64,000 nt of DNA from positions 200,008-264,007 of the forward strand of contig JAUJYZ010000366.1 in NCBI GenBank assembly GCA_033675265.1. The letters run 5' to 3'. The stretch is from Actinostola sp. cb2023. Lineage: Eukaryota; Cnidaria; Anthozoa; Actiniaria; Actinostolidae. Under the pieces are notes generated by a model that saw only the letters and a list, made by a program, of their open reading frames with translations, did not search any database and was not told the origin of the DNA. The translations under genes were made by a program, and so were the position numbers. Shown in pieces: positions 43,669 to 57,469 of the stretch. Each line of letters begins with the position of its first letter. Within the stretch, counting starts at the first letter, position 1.

Positions 43669-46600
43669 TGGATAACTTCATGATTTAACATTACATTGAC
43701 GTGACATTACATGTACGTTACACGTTAAAATAATGTCTTCACGAAGCCGATAACTAAACAGGTCAAAAAATGTAGTGCAGATTGTACGGTAGACTAATTG
43801 TAACGTCGACACGAGCGTTGTCGAATGGTATATTAACACGTGAACTTGGGGCATTGTTTGTGAATAAAACCGTTTGCGAACAATCAATTAAAACATGTAA
43901 ACTTGAGGCCAAATTAAATATCAACAAGACGCTCTGAGAGCGTTTTCTCGGCGGGTGTTGTTATTGTGTAGTGATGTCTAGACAACGTCTCGTTACGATT
44001 ACTTTCGCAGTGCGGGTCGGCTTATTGGCTTTGTTGAGTTTCTTGTAGAAAATACGTGATCATTCTCTGAGAGTATCTACCAGCAAGCTAGCGATCAGTT
44101 ATCGACAAAATGACTTCAGTTTGTCATGAGCTTCGTCCGAAAGAAGAAGATTCCCAGTTCATCGAATCGAATGAGTCAAACGTGCACGTCTCGTATGAGC
44201 CTGCGATATACGTTTGAGCGCATGCGTTGTCATGACGAATTGCCAATTTGTGACCGACGAAGAAAAAGAAAGCCCATTTTAAAACTCGGCGTCTGCCACA
44301 GGCAGCCCGCCGAGTAATTAAAAATATGTTGAAACAAGAACGCGTACATGTGATGTATATGTTTCATCCAATCAAAATAGAACTTGTCAAAGAGTGTACA
44401 TGGGAAGTCAACAAATCGTATTTGTTTTTAAATTTGGATGTTTTTGTTTTGAGGGAAAATGACGTCATGATCAAGCCGACAGATTTTGAAATTCAAAAAT
44501 ATCAGACATTTTATCATTGCTTTTGAAAGGACATTTCAAATTAATTAGATATATAAATTAATTACAATATATCAGTTATCATTATTCAATCAAATTAATT
44601 TTTGAAATTCGAAAAGAACGCCAGTTTGGTACTAAAATAGCTACAAAATGGCGGACATTTCAAATTTCAAAAAATTCAAATCTTTGGATTGAATAACGAT
44701 AACTTGTACATTGATTCAGTTATATATCTCATTTTAAAGTTTCTTTAAAATACAATGAAGAAATTGATATATTTTTGAATTTAAAAATGTGTCGACATTT
44801 TCCGATCCCGGCCAAGAGACACTAAATTAAAATGAAAAAATATAAAAATATGTTGCTAAGTTTCATTTTGATTGGATTAAAACTGTGGAAGTTTAATCAC
44901 TGGTGCAGATTTCGGGTCCTTTTGTGCCCGCGTGCCGCGATTGATGTGGTGGTAATCAGTTGTCAGTTATCGTCAATCAATCGAAATATATTATTTTTTG
45001 AAATATGGAAATTCCGCCATTTTGTGCTACTTTAATTTAGTAACAGGCCCCAGCAGCGAGACACCCCTATCAAAACCCAGACCAAGCAATTTTTAAACTC
45101 TATGTACTGTAGTGTATTTTACTATTTTTGAACCACATTATCTTATACAGGACTCTAATTAAACTACCTGCGAGCAGTCTCCTTTGCCTCTTCCGGGCGA
45201 GAGATGGAAATACAAATTTTGCTTTCGGTCAAACTTATTTTTATGCGCACGGCTGGATTAACTTATTAAACCGATGGCCAAGTATGCGCCCACAATCATA
45301 GTTGTTTAATGGCGGCTAGAGTTCGTGTTGTTATTACAAACGTTTTTGACAAGCTAATCCCTTCCAAATCGTTAAGTTTATCGAACGAATTGACAGTCGA
45401 CGAATGGGTTTTTCCTTAAAAAACAATGAAGGTTTATCATGTTATTTCAAAACTCATAGGACAAAAACATGATTATCATAGCTGAAAAGAGTTCGTTGAA
45501 ATTAGTAAAAATGTGAAGTTTGGAAAAGATCGCTTCAAAAATTGAGAAGATATAAATTTGCAAAAGTCAAAATTTTATATGAAAAGTTTGGAAATTTACA
45601 CTGTTAATTATACCAACAAAGGTTTTCATCAAAAAAAATTCACCGAATTTATGAAGATATGATATGATACCTTTCCAATTTTTGAAGCGATCTTTTCCAA
45701 ACTTTACATTTTTACTAATTTGAGCGCATCATTCTCTAAGTAACCGTCGCAGCAAGCTTAAGAAAATACAGGATCTCGGCAGTCTTCTTTTCTCAGTCAT
45801 CTCTCTCCAGGAGGAGTCGAGGTACGTAAAAGGAGACTGCTGGCTCGCAGGGTATATTTGAACTATCTCTGGGTTAAAATGGATATGTTCCTGGTATTTC
45901 TCATATCATATCAAACTTATGTTATACAAAAGGTCATTGTTTCACATATGCAGATGAGGCGAGTCTTGTTTAGGCGAAAAACAGCATAATTTTGATACAT
46001 TTTTGCTTTTTATTGCATTGTTTAAATAAAAACCAAAAACCTACCATCAGAATATAAAAGACGAATATGTAAGGAATGAATAAGCTGGCAATTCAAGCAC
46101 AAATAAAGAGGTTTGACCGTGGCATTTTCCGTTTCTTCAAAATTGATCGAACTGAAATCTCTGAAGAGATATGGGAGAGCGTTAGATACGCTACACACAA
46201 AAACCCTTTGAATTCTTTGGGAATTGTGTCAATCAAAAACCTACCGCCAGATTCAAATGCTCTGTAATGATACGCGCGTTTTGATATAAAATACATGTAT
46301 ATTTGATATAATTAAGCGGTGGCAAAATCAAATCTAAAACTCTTTGTTTGGTAATCGTGATCATAAACATCATATTGGTGCTCTTTATCCCGGTCTGTAT
46401 GTAGAAGCTACATAGACAAATAAATTATGGCTCGGAAAGGACGTTTTTGAAGGCAATTTCTAATATTTACACACAAGATCAATAGGTCTGAAGTTCGCGG
46501 AATTTGTGATATATTTTCCGCTGTTGAGGAAACATATGCAGCTCTATAGCATACTCTTTTATTCTTCTAATTTACACATTGTCAAAGGCGGAAAAAGATC

Positions 46601-48197
46601 AATTGAGAAATGCTTTATTTAGCGGCCAAAGAACAAATTGCTCGATTAATCTGGCCTCAAACGTGCTTTTAATAGTAAACAAAGCACATTTGTAATTCAA
46701 TAATTTCATCTTGCACAAGCGCATTCAAAAACGTTGTCCGCGCGATACTGTGTCCCAACAGGAGCAAATGTTCAATGATGCAGGACATAAGTTTGATATG
46801 AAGAATATAACCATACATTTTGGACGCCATTTGTAATAGGAGTCTACGAACGTGCAATTGATCTATACGTGTTATCGTTGTGCTCGCTAAGGATGTTTTT
46901 CATACAAAGTCACATGACAAAGCCACTGACTGGACTACCCTGCTGTTTTTAATTTATTTGTGTTTAAATAAAGGTGTCTATCTATCTATCTATCTATGTT
47001 ATTTTCGTCATTTTCGACAGACATACAAACCGCATGTCGTTACTTTTGCTAGATTGGCCGCGCGCACGGCAACTGGTGTCACTTTTTGGGGACAAAGTAC
47101 CTGAATCAGTTGATATAGCAGAGAGCAGCAAAGAAAATCGCTCTAATCAATATATGTTGCTGTATTTGATTTATGAAATGATTGTATTTATTTAAAACGA
47201 ATTAAAATATTAAAAAATCATTACAAATTAAAGCTCGTCGCATAGACACTTTAAGGTATTGATTAAGAACGCGGTAAAGATTGAAAGGCATATGTATTTA
47301 TCAAGTATATGGCGAGCCAAATCAACTCACATCAACTCTGCGCATTCCACATATTTTCGAAACTCCTGGTAATTGAATGAGGGTTTATCATGTAATTTCA
47401 AAACTCATAGGACAAAGAATATGATTAGCATAGCTGGAGAGAGCTCGTTGAAATTATTCAAAATTTATTTTCAGAATCGAAATTTTTCATGAAAACCTTT
47501 GGAAATTTACGCTTGGAGGAAACTCTTGCCTCCAACCAAGGTTTTCATACAAAATTTCGATTTTTGAAAATTCATATCTCAATTCGCAATTTGTTTTGAA
47601 GCGATCTTTTCCAAACTTCACATTTTTACTAATTTCAACGAGCTCTTTCCATGCAGCTATGATAATCATTTTTTGTCCCATGAGATTTGAAATTACGTGA
47701 TAAATCTTCATTGCTTTCCGTAGTTCTATTTGATTTTGTCCCTGATTTTCCAGTGATTTTGGCTGAATGGGATTAAAACCGAATCTACACGAGAAAATAT
47801 TCCTTGACAAGTTTTCCTTGACAAGGAAGACTTGCTCGTGTAGACGACAAAAACATCGCCAATTTTTCCTTGTAGAAGAAAACTTGCTCGTGTAGATGAA
47901 AAACAAATTGTCAATTTTTCCTTGGAAAACTTGTCAAGGAAAACTTGTCAAGGAAAACTTGTTCGTGTAGATGCGCCTTAAACTGTCGCTGGGTGACGAT
48001 TATCCGAATCAATCAGTGAGCAGCCTTTCGCGATGACTGTTTATCGTAGTGATATCAGAAGCATTGACAATTCAAACTGTGTTTACTTTAAAAACCAACA
48101 TTAGCGATTTATACGCCGTTTTACCATGTTATACTTTATTTCGTCTGAAAACCAACGCCAATCAAGTGCCGGTTGAACGGAAAGCGCGACATGAAAG
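43669..48197. other. gene-free interval, copy of 10111-14642
   Basis: Same content as the first copy: foldbacks at about 45425-45722 and 47376-47712, a TATC tract near 46978, the 63-codon ORF at 46076-46267, and the TTCCTTGACAAGG cluster at 47785-47980. A 66-codon frame at 44326-44526 is open here but broken by a 2-base TA difference in the first copy (near 10800), which argues against coding. Confidence 0.5.
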
Positions 48198-49236
48198 ATG
48201 GGTTCCCTTTGGTGTAGAAGAAATCCTCGAAAAACAATATCATTGTTTGTCGTATTGGTTTTGTTGGCAACATTATTAAGTCTGCTTGTGACGTTTAAAC
48301 ATGGACAAAAGGGAGGAACCATGTATAATCTTACATCAGTTTTGCAAAAACTCTCACTAAATCAGCCAACTTCTTGTCCGTACGTTCATCACTTCAAAAG
48401 AGATGTGAAGTCGAAGACAAACTTTTCTCTCATTCAGCCACACATAGAACCAATGATTCACTGTGAAGACAGGCTCTTGGACCTCGCTGTTGTTGTGAAT
48501 TCAGCCTGTTATGGTGAGAAACACCGCCTTCGAAGATCTGCCATTCGAACAACGTGGGCAAATACGACAGCAGTGGAAAGTGAGAACAGATGGCGGGTGT
48601 TCTTTTTCCTTGGGGTTGTGTAGAGACGAGGAGAACCGACTCAACAAAGAAGAAGCTTTGAGGAACAATGACATCATCATTGGGAACTTCACAGACATTT
48701 ACAAAAAGCGTGTATTTAAAACGTTCATGGCATTGCAGTGGGCTTCTTTTCGACTGACATCCAAGTACATCATGAAGACAGATGACGATGTGTACGTTCG
48801 TGTGCCACGAATAATGAAATGGCTAAGAGATGAAGATTATTCTGTTCCATTTTATGGTGGCTACATCAGAAACCATTCTTCCGTCGACCGCAATCCAGAT
48901 AGTCCGTGGTATGTCTCATGTAAAGAATACAGCGAGTCCCATTGGCCGCCATTTGCAATAGGAGCGTACGAAGTCTTCTCTGGTGAAAGCGTCCCGATGT
49001 ACCTTAAATATACACAGCACATAACACCGTTCAACACAGACGATACATATTTAGCTGTCGCAGCGAAAGAGTTTGGAATATCAGCGACGCAAATACCAGG
49101 ATTTAGTTTTTTTTACAGACCTAATCACTGTGATGTTGTTAGTATTACTACTATTGGCGATGGTCTGGACGGTGCAGAAATAATGCAGTATCATAGCTTT
49201 TACATGAACCAAACGGCAATTGATAATTGTGAGTAA
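48198..49236 (+). pseudogene. galactosyltransferase (gene 10), copy of gene 3 with one-base frameshift
   Basis: Identical in layout to 14643-15680, but a run of T near 48602-48606 is one base longer (GTTCTTTTTCC). This ends the first frame at 48623 and leaves the rest (LGLCRDEENRL onward, with KTDDDVYVR and DDTYLAVAA) in another frame to 49236. If the extra T is an error, this is a fourth intact gene encoding the same 345-residue protein. Confidence 0.8.
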
Positions 49237-49642
49237 GTGAGCAAAGAGGTAAGGAAGGATGGGGCAAACGAACGAAGGAAAGGAGGAAAATAAGATGGAT
49301 GATTGGAAAGAGAGATGAAAGGAACGAAGAACGGATATGCACAGTATAAGAGGAAGGATGCATGGAACGTTGGAAAATGGAAAATATGAAGGAAGGATTA
49401 ATTAATGAGATGTATGGTGGAATGAAGGCGGAAGGATGAATTCGAGGTAGGGTGGAAAGAAGTAAGGCAAGAAGTAAGAAAAGAAGGATGGCAAGAAGGA
49501 AGGACAGAAGAAAGAAAAGAAGGATGAAAGAAGGAAGGAAAGAAGGAAGGAAAGAAATCCTAAGAAGTAAAGAAAGAAGAAAGGAAAAAGGAAGGAAAGA
49601 AGGATGGAAGAAAATAAGGAATGGAGGAATGGAAGGAAGACA
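49237..49642 (+). repeat. purine-rich tract after gene 10
   Basis: Copy of 15681-16085. Confidence 0.9.
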
Positions 49643-49985
49643 CACTTTTAATTATTTAATCACATGACGTTGATAAGCCAAAAAAAGATTGCTTCAAAAC
49701 TAGAACTGTGGGTTGCAATGAGGATTTATCACGTAATTTCAAAACTTATAGGAGACATAGGACAAATAAATAATTATCATAGCTGGAAAGAGCTCGTTGA
49801 AATGAATACAAATGTGAAGCTAGTTTGAAAAAGATCGCCTCACAAATTGCGAAGATATAAATTTTCAAAAATCGACATTTTGTATGAAAACCTTAGTTTG
49901 TTGGTAGGCAACTCTTGCCTACCAGCGTAAATTTCCAAAGGTTTTCATATAAAATTGCGATTTTTGAAAATTCAGATATGAGCGT

Positions 49986-50118
49986 TCAGTTTTGCAAAAA
50001 CTCTCATTAAATCAGCCATCTTCATGGATTCTTGTCCGTACATTCATATACATCTCTTCAAATGGGTTTTGAAGTCGACGTCAAAGTTTCCTCTCATCGA
50101 GCCTCACATGGAGCCAAC
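49986..50118 (+). pseudogene. galactosyltransferase stem fragment, second copy
   Basis: Copy of 16427-16560, again preceded by the truncated foldback element (49714-49980). Confidence 0.8.
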
Positions 50119-50947
50119 CCGGAAATAGAGTAATGAGGAAGGGTACTAGATAACCCTTTATAGAATAATTTAGATATAACGCGCGCTTTGATTGGTCAAA
50201 ACACCGATTTAGATTAGAGTATCTAAACACGTTACGTCATTGGGGTTTCCATGACCTTGAAATATTTGGGATGTTGGGAGAACTCTGTACTGACTTGAGA
50301 AGCTGGAAAGCACCCCGCTCCGCGTCGTGGTTTCCTACGCTTCTGGAATACTGTTTTATATTCCTTAATTAGAGTCGGTACGTCAGGTCTTCGTGTAGCT
50401 GAATAAAAGTCCTGGCTATTGTTCTATTGTCGTTCTATGTATGAATTGTTTTTACATAAAGAACAATAGCCAGGACAATTTGTGCAGCTACCTGAAAACC
50501 TTTCCGTCGAGTCGGCTTAGCAAGGGACCGGAGAACACTCTGGTACAGGGAGAGTTAGAGAAGCGACCACAAGTCACAAATGACACGCTCTTAAATTAAA
50601 CCTGAATTGCTTGATTTCATTAGACGTCACTTCCGGTCTCGTGAGGAATTTTCATCAGCTGAATTGCACCTTTTCAATAGAATACTCTCTGCTTGGTAGC
50701 ACATGGAGGGCAGTGTTTCCCGTCATTTGAAGAAAATAATGAGATTCAAGTTTTAACAGCTGATTGAAACCAAGCTATTTTTTAATTTTTAATTTTAAAA
50801 GTCGAAAGGCTATGACGTACAATTAATTAACCACAATACCAATCTTAACACAATCGAAACCATGGAGCCCTATAATGGATGCCAAGGATCGAATGGAGCC
50901 GGCAGACAGAGCATGATCAAAAGCTGGTGCAGAAAATTGGCCACCAG
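50119..50947. other. block C spacer, second copy
   Basis: Copy of 16561-17388, including the CCTGGCTATTGTTCT hairpin at about 50408-50477. No gene. Confidence 0.6.
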
Positions 50948-52063
50948 GGCACAAAGTTCCCGGCCGTGTGTGTGGCCTGACCTACTGGTGATCTTAAATA
51001 TAGGGCTAACCTCAGCATCCCCCATTTCAAGTACTTACTAATATAGTAGGGCACGAAGTTCCCGGTGTGTGTGGCCTGACCTACTGGTGGATCCTAAATA
51101 TAGGGCTAACCACAGGATCCACCTTTTCAAGTATTTACTAATATAGTAGGGCACGAAGTTCCCGGTGTGTGTGGCCTGACCTACTGGTGATCTTAAATAT
51201 AGGGCTAACCTCACCAGTAAGTACTTTTCAAGTACTTACTAAGAATAGGGCACGAAGTTCCCTGTGTGTGTGGCCTGACCTACTGGTGATCTTAAATATA
51301 GGGCTAACCTCACCAGTAAGTACTTTTCAAGTACTTACTAAGAATAGGGCACGAAGTTCCCGGTGTGTGTGGCCTGACCTACTGGTGATCCTAAATATAG
51401 GGCTAACCACAGGATCCACCTTTTCAAGTATTTACTAATATAGTAGGGCACGAAGTTCCCGGTGTGTGTGGCCTGACCTACTGGTGATCCTAAATATAGG
51501 GCTAACCACAGGATCCACCTTTTCAAGTATTTACTAATATAGTAGGGCACGAAGTTCCCGGTGTGTGTGGCCTGACCTACTGGTGATCTTAAATATAGGG
51601 CTAACCACAGGATCCACCTTTTCAAGTACTTACTAATATAGTAGGGCACGTAGTTCCCGGTGTGTGTGGCCTGACCTACTGGTGATCCTAAATATAGGGC
51701 TAACCACAGGATCCACCTTTTCAAGTATTTACTAATATAGTAGGGCACGAAGTTCCCGGTGTGTGTGTGGCCTGACCTACTGGTGATCCTAAATATAGGG
51801 CTAACCACAGGATCCACCTTTTCAAGTATTTACTAATATAGTAGGGCACGAAGTTCCCGGTGTGTGTGTGGCCTGACCTACTGGTGATCTTAAATATAGG
51901 GCTAACCACAGGATCCACCTTTTCAAGTACTTACTAATATAGTAGGGCACGTAGTTCCCGGTGTGTGTGGCCTGACCTACTGGTGATCCTAAATATAGGG
52001 CTAACCACAGGATCCACCTTTTCAAGTACTTACTAATAATGTATAGTAGGGCACGAAGTTCCC
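50948..52063. repeat. 99-base satellite, second copy, about 11 units
   Basis: Same unit order as 17389-18502. Two units carry an extra GT (GTGTGTGTGTGG), which shifts the frame and breaks the long minus-strand ORF seen in the first copy. Confidence 0.97.
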
Positions 52064-52208
52064 GCGTGTATAAACTTACATTCACTTCGCCGCCGGGAAT
52101 AGAGCTACTATGGCGGTGTATTGCAGTTCTGATACCAGTCAAGGCACTTGGTGTGAGATCCTTCTACTGGTTTGTTTTAAACTCTGTTTTAAACGCGAAG
52201 AATGCTGC

Positions 52209-52510
52209 TCAATTCTGTATTAAAGGCTTACATTCAATTCGCCTCGGCGCACCAGTCACGTACTGAACTTTTTCATTCCACACAAAGTTTGTTTCCTCGT
52301 GTTTTTGGGGCATGGATTCTTCTTCGAGATTCTGTAAGTCCTCTTCGTCTAGCTGAGAAGACTGTGAATTTGCTTCTTCGTTAGGTTTTTTAGTTATTTT
52401 GTCGCAATCAAGCACAAAAACAATAGTTGCTTTCGAGTCAAAGTGCTGCCAGCCAAGAAATAACGGCGCGAACAGTTGAATGGTTTGCAGTTCTGATTGG
52501 CTGGCTGGGT
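52209..52510 (-). pseudogene. acidic coding-like fragment, second copy
   Basis: The minus-strand frame reads LQTIQLFAPLF, LGWQHFDSKATIVFV, KITKKPNEEANSQSSQ and the same acidic stretch as 26293-26594. Unlike the 18.7-kb copy the frame is intact through KHEETNFVWNEKV. No start codon or known domain. Confidence 0.4.
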
Positions 52511-52559
52511 TATTTTCTTATTTTTGATTGACTTAGAGCAGCGGGCTAAAATACATTTC

Positions 52560-52923
52560 AGCCCGCTGATTTCACCATTTTAAATAGACCGCAAAATACG
52601 CCACAATGCCCGATGAAATGATTATAAATTAGCTATGATTCTGATTTACTCATTGAGAATAGGCATGATCAGAACACTCGAGAAGTGTTGAGAAGCACTC
52701 CGCTACGCGTCATAATTACTTCCACATCGGCTGGTTACCGTATTGATATCAGAAACACTGACTATTAACCACTGTGTTTTAATATAATTAATATCTAAAG
52801 AGTTAACACTACAATATTGCTTCAGTAAGAACACTTTGAGACTTATAATGGCGCGCACTGTTATACTTTATTTATTGTGAAAACTAATCAATTGACGGTT
52901 TATTGGAAAGCTGTAAGTGAAAT
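52560..52923 (+). promoter_or_regulatory. proximal 5' flank of fragment 11
   Basis: Copy of 19000-19364; it lacks one ATA of the CATAATAATTAC word present at 19151. Confidence 0.4.
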
Positions 52924-53096
52924 ATGGGTTCACTTTGGAGCAGAAGAAATCATCCAATAGCAATATCATTGTTTGTCGTATTGGTTTTGTTGGTAACATT
53001 ATTAAGTCTGCTAATTGTGACGTCTACACATGAACCAAAGGGAGGAACCATGTATAATCATACATCAGTTTTGCAAAAAACTCTCACTAAATCAGC
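52924..53096 (+). pseudogene. galactosyltransferase N-terminal fragment (11)
   Basis: Copy of 19365-19540, again running into the CTTCTTCGCTCC microsatellite (53097-53211). An extra A in a run (CAAAAAACTC) shifts the end of the frame. Confidence 0.85.
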
Positions 53097-53211
53097 TCCT
53101 TCTTCGCTGCTTCTTCGCTGCTTCTTCGCTCCTTCTTCGCTCCTTCTTCACTGCTTCTTCGCTCCTTCTTCGCTCCTTCTTCGCTCCTTCTTTGCTCCTT
53201 TTTCGCTCCTT

Positions 53212-54484
53212 CACAGCAGTTTGGTGCTTTGGAAAAGTACGTAAATCCTGGTATTTGCGTCGCTGATATTCCAAATGATTTCGCTGCGACAGCTAAATAT
53301 GTATCGTCTGTGTTGAACGGTGTTTCTGTGCTGTGTATAACTAAGGTACATCGGGACGCTTTCACCAGTGAGAAAACTTCGTACGCTCCTATTGCAAATG
53401 GCGGCCAATGGGACTCGTTGTATTGTTTATACGTGATATACCATGGACTTGCTGGATTTCGAAAGACGATAGCATTAATTGAGAGATAGCCACCATATAA
53501 TGGAGTAGGATGATCTTCATCTTTCAGCCATTTCGTGGCACACGAACGTACACATCGTCATCTATCTTCATGATGTACTTGGAAGTCAGTCGAAAAGAAG
53601 CCCACTGCAATGCCATGAACGTTTTAAAGTGCCTATAACCCCTGGATTGTTTTAAAAATTCTATTCAATATAAGCTGAATAGTTGGTGGGTTCAGTATTT
53701 TGTGATTTGAACCTTGCGTTTATGAGTTATAGAGGTTTGAAATCTCAATATGCAAATTTGATGACGTCTACTAAGACTTCATTTATTATACAAAAACGCC
53801 CTTGTGCTGATTATTGACATTTGAAAACTTACAGAATATTTTCACAGTCTTTATAAATTATTTTATAACTTTTTGCCCATTTCAAAAAATAAGCTCTTCT
53901 TGAAAAAGTCTAAATAAGTTATGGCAAATTCCTGGGTTGACGTCATCAAATTTGCATATTGAGATTTCAAACCTCTATAACTCATAAACGCAAGGTTCAA
54001 ATCACAAAATACTGAACCTACCAACTTCTTCTTCTTTGTTGAGTCGGTTCTCCTCGTCGCTGCACAACCCCAAGGAAAAGAACACCCGCCATCTGTTCTG
54101 ACTTTCCACTGCTGTCGTATTTGCCCATGTTTTTCGAATGGCAGATCTTCGAAGGCGGCTTTTCTCACTCGAACATGCTGAATGCACAACAACAGCGAGG
54201 TCCAAGAGCCTGTCTTCACAGCGAATCGTTGGTTCTATGTGAGGTTCGATTAGAGGAAACTTTATCTTCGACTTCAGATCTCTTTTGAAATGATGAATGT
54301 ACCGACAAGAAGTTGGCTCATTCAGTAAGATGTTTTTCAATACTAACGTAAAACTATACATGGTTCCTCCCTTTGGTTCATGTTTAAACGTCACAAGTAG
54401 ACTTAATAATGTTGCCAACAAAACCAATACGACAAAAAACAAAATTGTTTTTCCATGATTTCTTCTACACCAAAGTGAACCCAT
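53212..54484 (-). pseudogene. galactosyltransferase pseudogene (gene 12), copy of gene 5
   Basis: The N-terminal part, 54484 down to about 54027, is open through RRSAIRKTW and LGLCSDEENRLNKEEE. The MITE at 53681-54026 interrupts it. The C-terminal part to 53212 has frame breaks and ends in the microsatellite. Confidence 0.88.
53681..54026. mobile_element. 346-base MITE, second copy
   Basis: Copy of 20119-20464 with the same 88-base arms. Confidence 0.85.
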
Positions 54485-55448
54485 CTTTCACTTTTGGAGC
54501 GTTCCGTGAAATAAACTGGCACTTCATTTGTGTTATTGAGATATTAATTATATAAACACATTGTTCATTTTCGATGTTTGTGATACAAAGCAGTAACCAG
54601 GCAACTCAAATCAGCTGCTCGCTTAGATATTCTGAAAATAATCATCCAGGGAGCGCAAATTAATCTAAAATCACCTGAAAAGTTAAAGGAAAACAAAACA
54701 ATTTGCAAAGAACGGAATAAGTACGTGGAGAAATTACGAATGCATGTGAATGGTCCTTCGATCGAGGAAGTCCAATTTTTCCGAAAATTCCAGAAATATT
54801 GGTTGAATTGATATTAATAGCTTCGCCATATACTTGATGAATACATATCAATGGCTTTGTAAACCGTATTCTCAATGCGTATTGTTTACTAAACGAACAG
54901 GAGTGTTTTATCAAGTTTAAAACCACGAGACGTAGGCGATGTATACGTGCGAGTTTATTGAACGGCTTCAGAAATCCAGAGATAATTTATAACATTTAAT
55001 CTTATTTAATTGACATTGAATTACGCGTTTGTAGATACTCTTTCACCACTCATGCGCAGTCTGTATGAAAAGGGTCCCACATGTTTAAGACAGCATGCCA
55101 ATCTTATTTAATTGACATTGATTTACGCGTTTCATTAATGGACATTCATAGGTATTGTAGATACTCTTTCACCACTCATGCGCAGTCTGTATGAAAAGGG
55201 TCCCACATGTTTAAGACAGAATGTCAATACCAATATAAGTGATTTTATGAAGGGACGTGTACCTTGCATAACGCCGCATCTACACGAACAAGTTTTCCTT
55301 GACAAGGAAAAATTGGCGATGTTTTTGTCGTCTACACGAGCAAGGCTTCCTTGTCAAGGAAAACGAATTAATAATTCATGAGCTATCAGCAAGGCCAATG
55401 GGAGCTGCTCATTTGGTCAGGTGCATGGACCTTTATACCCGATACATT
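54485..55448 (-). other. 5' flank of gene 12
   Basis: Copy of 20924-21898, with the local CACTCATGCGCAGTCT duplication. No gene. Confidence 0.6.
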
Positions 55449-56502
55449 GGGGCCGATTGACCGAAAGGCAATTAGTGCTAATCCTGGATTAGCGTCACGT
55501 CAAGAGTTTTCTTATAGGGGGATTAGTACGTAAATCGTTCAAAATTTGATTTAGCTAGCTGAAACTTCACTGAAATAATCTCAAAGACCCATTCAATCAT
55601 TGGTTATTTTTTTCCCAAAATGAGCAGGGGACTGGGACCAAGTCCGTAAAAATAATTCAATAAGAAACTAGCAAAAGTGAGCATCATTTTCTGAGATATC
55701 AAACTTAGCTAATCTCGAAAGTTTGGTCAACTTCGGCTTGATATTGACAATGCTAGACGGCATTAAAGAAGTCTATTTTCCCATACAAACTCTGTAAATT
55801 TTTGACGTTGTCCAGCCAAACCATACATTCACTGTAAAATTTTGGCTGGACAATACAATTTCAAAAGTTTATAATTCCGACAGAATTTGCTCAAATCACA
55901 TCACACTTTGCACATATACTAATTTCAACATGCTGTTTCATGTCATCAACTTAATTTCATAATTACATTAATTCTAATAAAATCGTTCCCAGTCCCTTGC
56001 TCGTTTAGATAATGGCTAATGAAAAGTAATACATTTTTATGAATCTTTAGAGGTGCCAGTGACGTCACGTACTCATCCCAAACACTCAACATGGCTTCGC
56101 TCCATACATTTGTTCATGTTTAATGTCTTGAATTATTTTATTTCTATGATGCTAAACGTTTGTGTGAAGAAGTTGTCTTACATTATTTGCGCTTAGAATT
56201 GATTGTTTGACTAGTTTTCTTCACTGAATGCGGAGCTGTTATCTGAACAAACCGTTCAGATATTTTGATCACAAAATACAAAGAAATGTATGGAGCTGAG
56301 TTTGGGTTGAGTAAGATTCATAAAAAAATATAGTACTTCCCTCTCCAATATTGAGAAAAGATATTAACTAGTGATTATATAAGACCCTTGAAGATTGTTT
56401 CTATGGAGTTTTGGCTAAATTAAATTTTCAACGATTTACGTACTAGTTTAATAATTAATCCTGGATTATGGCGTCAATCACCTTTCGAACAACCAGGCCC
56501 TG
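55449..56502. mobile_element. 1.1-kb inverted-repeat element, fourth copy (inverted)
   Basis: Copy of 21899-22942 with one arm of the 32-base hairpin. Confidence 0.6.
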
Positions 56503-57039
56503 ATGAATAAAACATCATTTCTATATCAGATCTGATACTCATTCATAAAACATCATTTCTATATCAGATCTGATATATGATACTGATGTTTTATTCATTA
56601 GTGTTTTTATATCGGGTATAATGCAATGCATTAACGTCCCTTGGGGGGTACTCTATCCCATATATGGGCTATACGGGGACGTGCCGCTGGACAGGGTATG
56701 GTTTTTGGCCTCTCTGTCCTGCACAGGGTATATAATTTTATGTGAGTTTGTCCTAAACAGGGTATGGTATGCACGATTGTCGTCGTTAAATATGGTTTTA
56801 TCCGGTATTTAGCCATTCGAGATCTGAGACGCTTGCCGATCTTTAGCATGTCATCAGTCAACATAAAACGCGTTAAAATTGTGTAAAAGAAGACAGTGTA
56901 TATTTTGCCCCTTGTCCTAAACAGTGTCCTAAAATAGAGGGTGTTGTCCTAGACAGGGTAGGTATTTTTATTTATTTTTTTCCTAAACAGGGTCAGGGTT
57001 TCAAACCCTCAGCGGCACCCCTATACCCAAACATGGTTC

Positions 57040-57041
<2 letters not shown>
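56503..57041 (-). repeat. palindromic units and AGGACA array, inverted
   Basis: Two ATATCAGATCTGATA units (one truncated) then the inverted CCCTGTTTAGGACA array, as at 22943-23442. Confidence 0.75.
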
Positions 57042-57071
<30 letters not shown>

Positions 57072-57088
57072 TAATATAGTAATAAAAA

Positions 57089-57122
<34 letters not shown>

Positions 57123-57126
57123 TAAT

Positions 57127-57195
<69 letters not shown>
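57042..57195 (-). repeat. AAT microsatellite
   Basis: (AAT)n with AATATAATATAGT interruptions; it passes directly into the spacer at 57197 without the extra segment found at 23576-23920. Confidence 0.95.
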
Positions 57196-57198
<3 letters not shown>

Positions 57199-57469
57199 GT
57201 CGACCACTTGTACAAATTTTCAGGATCATTGACTTTGCGCAGTAACGACATAAGTTCTGAAAGTCCCTCATGGCATGCTAGTCACAAGTTAAATATATAT
57301 TTCCAACGTGGGACGAGTTGTGGTGTTCAGTTCGCATGATCGCAATGTCACATACATCTCTTACATACAAATTTGTGATTTTCTTTAACTTTTTCAATCG
57401 GAAATTATTAAATATCAGTTTAAATGATTGTTGGATTTTAGAAACCGGCCTTTCATATAATTATCTATC

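Noticed and set aside
44326..44526. 66-codon ORF in the second block copy
   Set aside because: Broken by a 2-base difference in the otherwise near-identical first copy (about 10770-10975).
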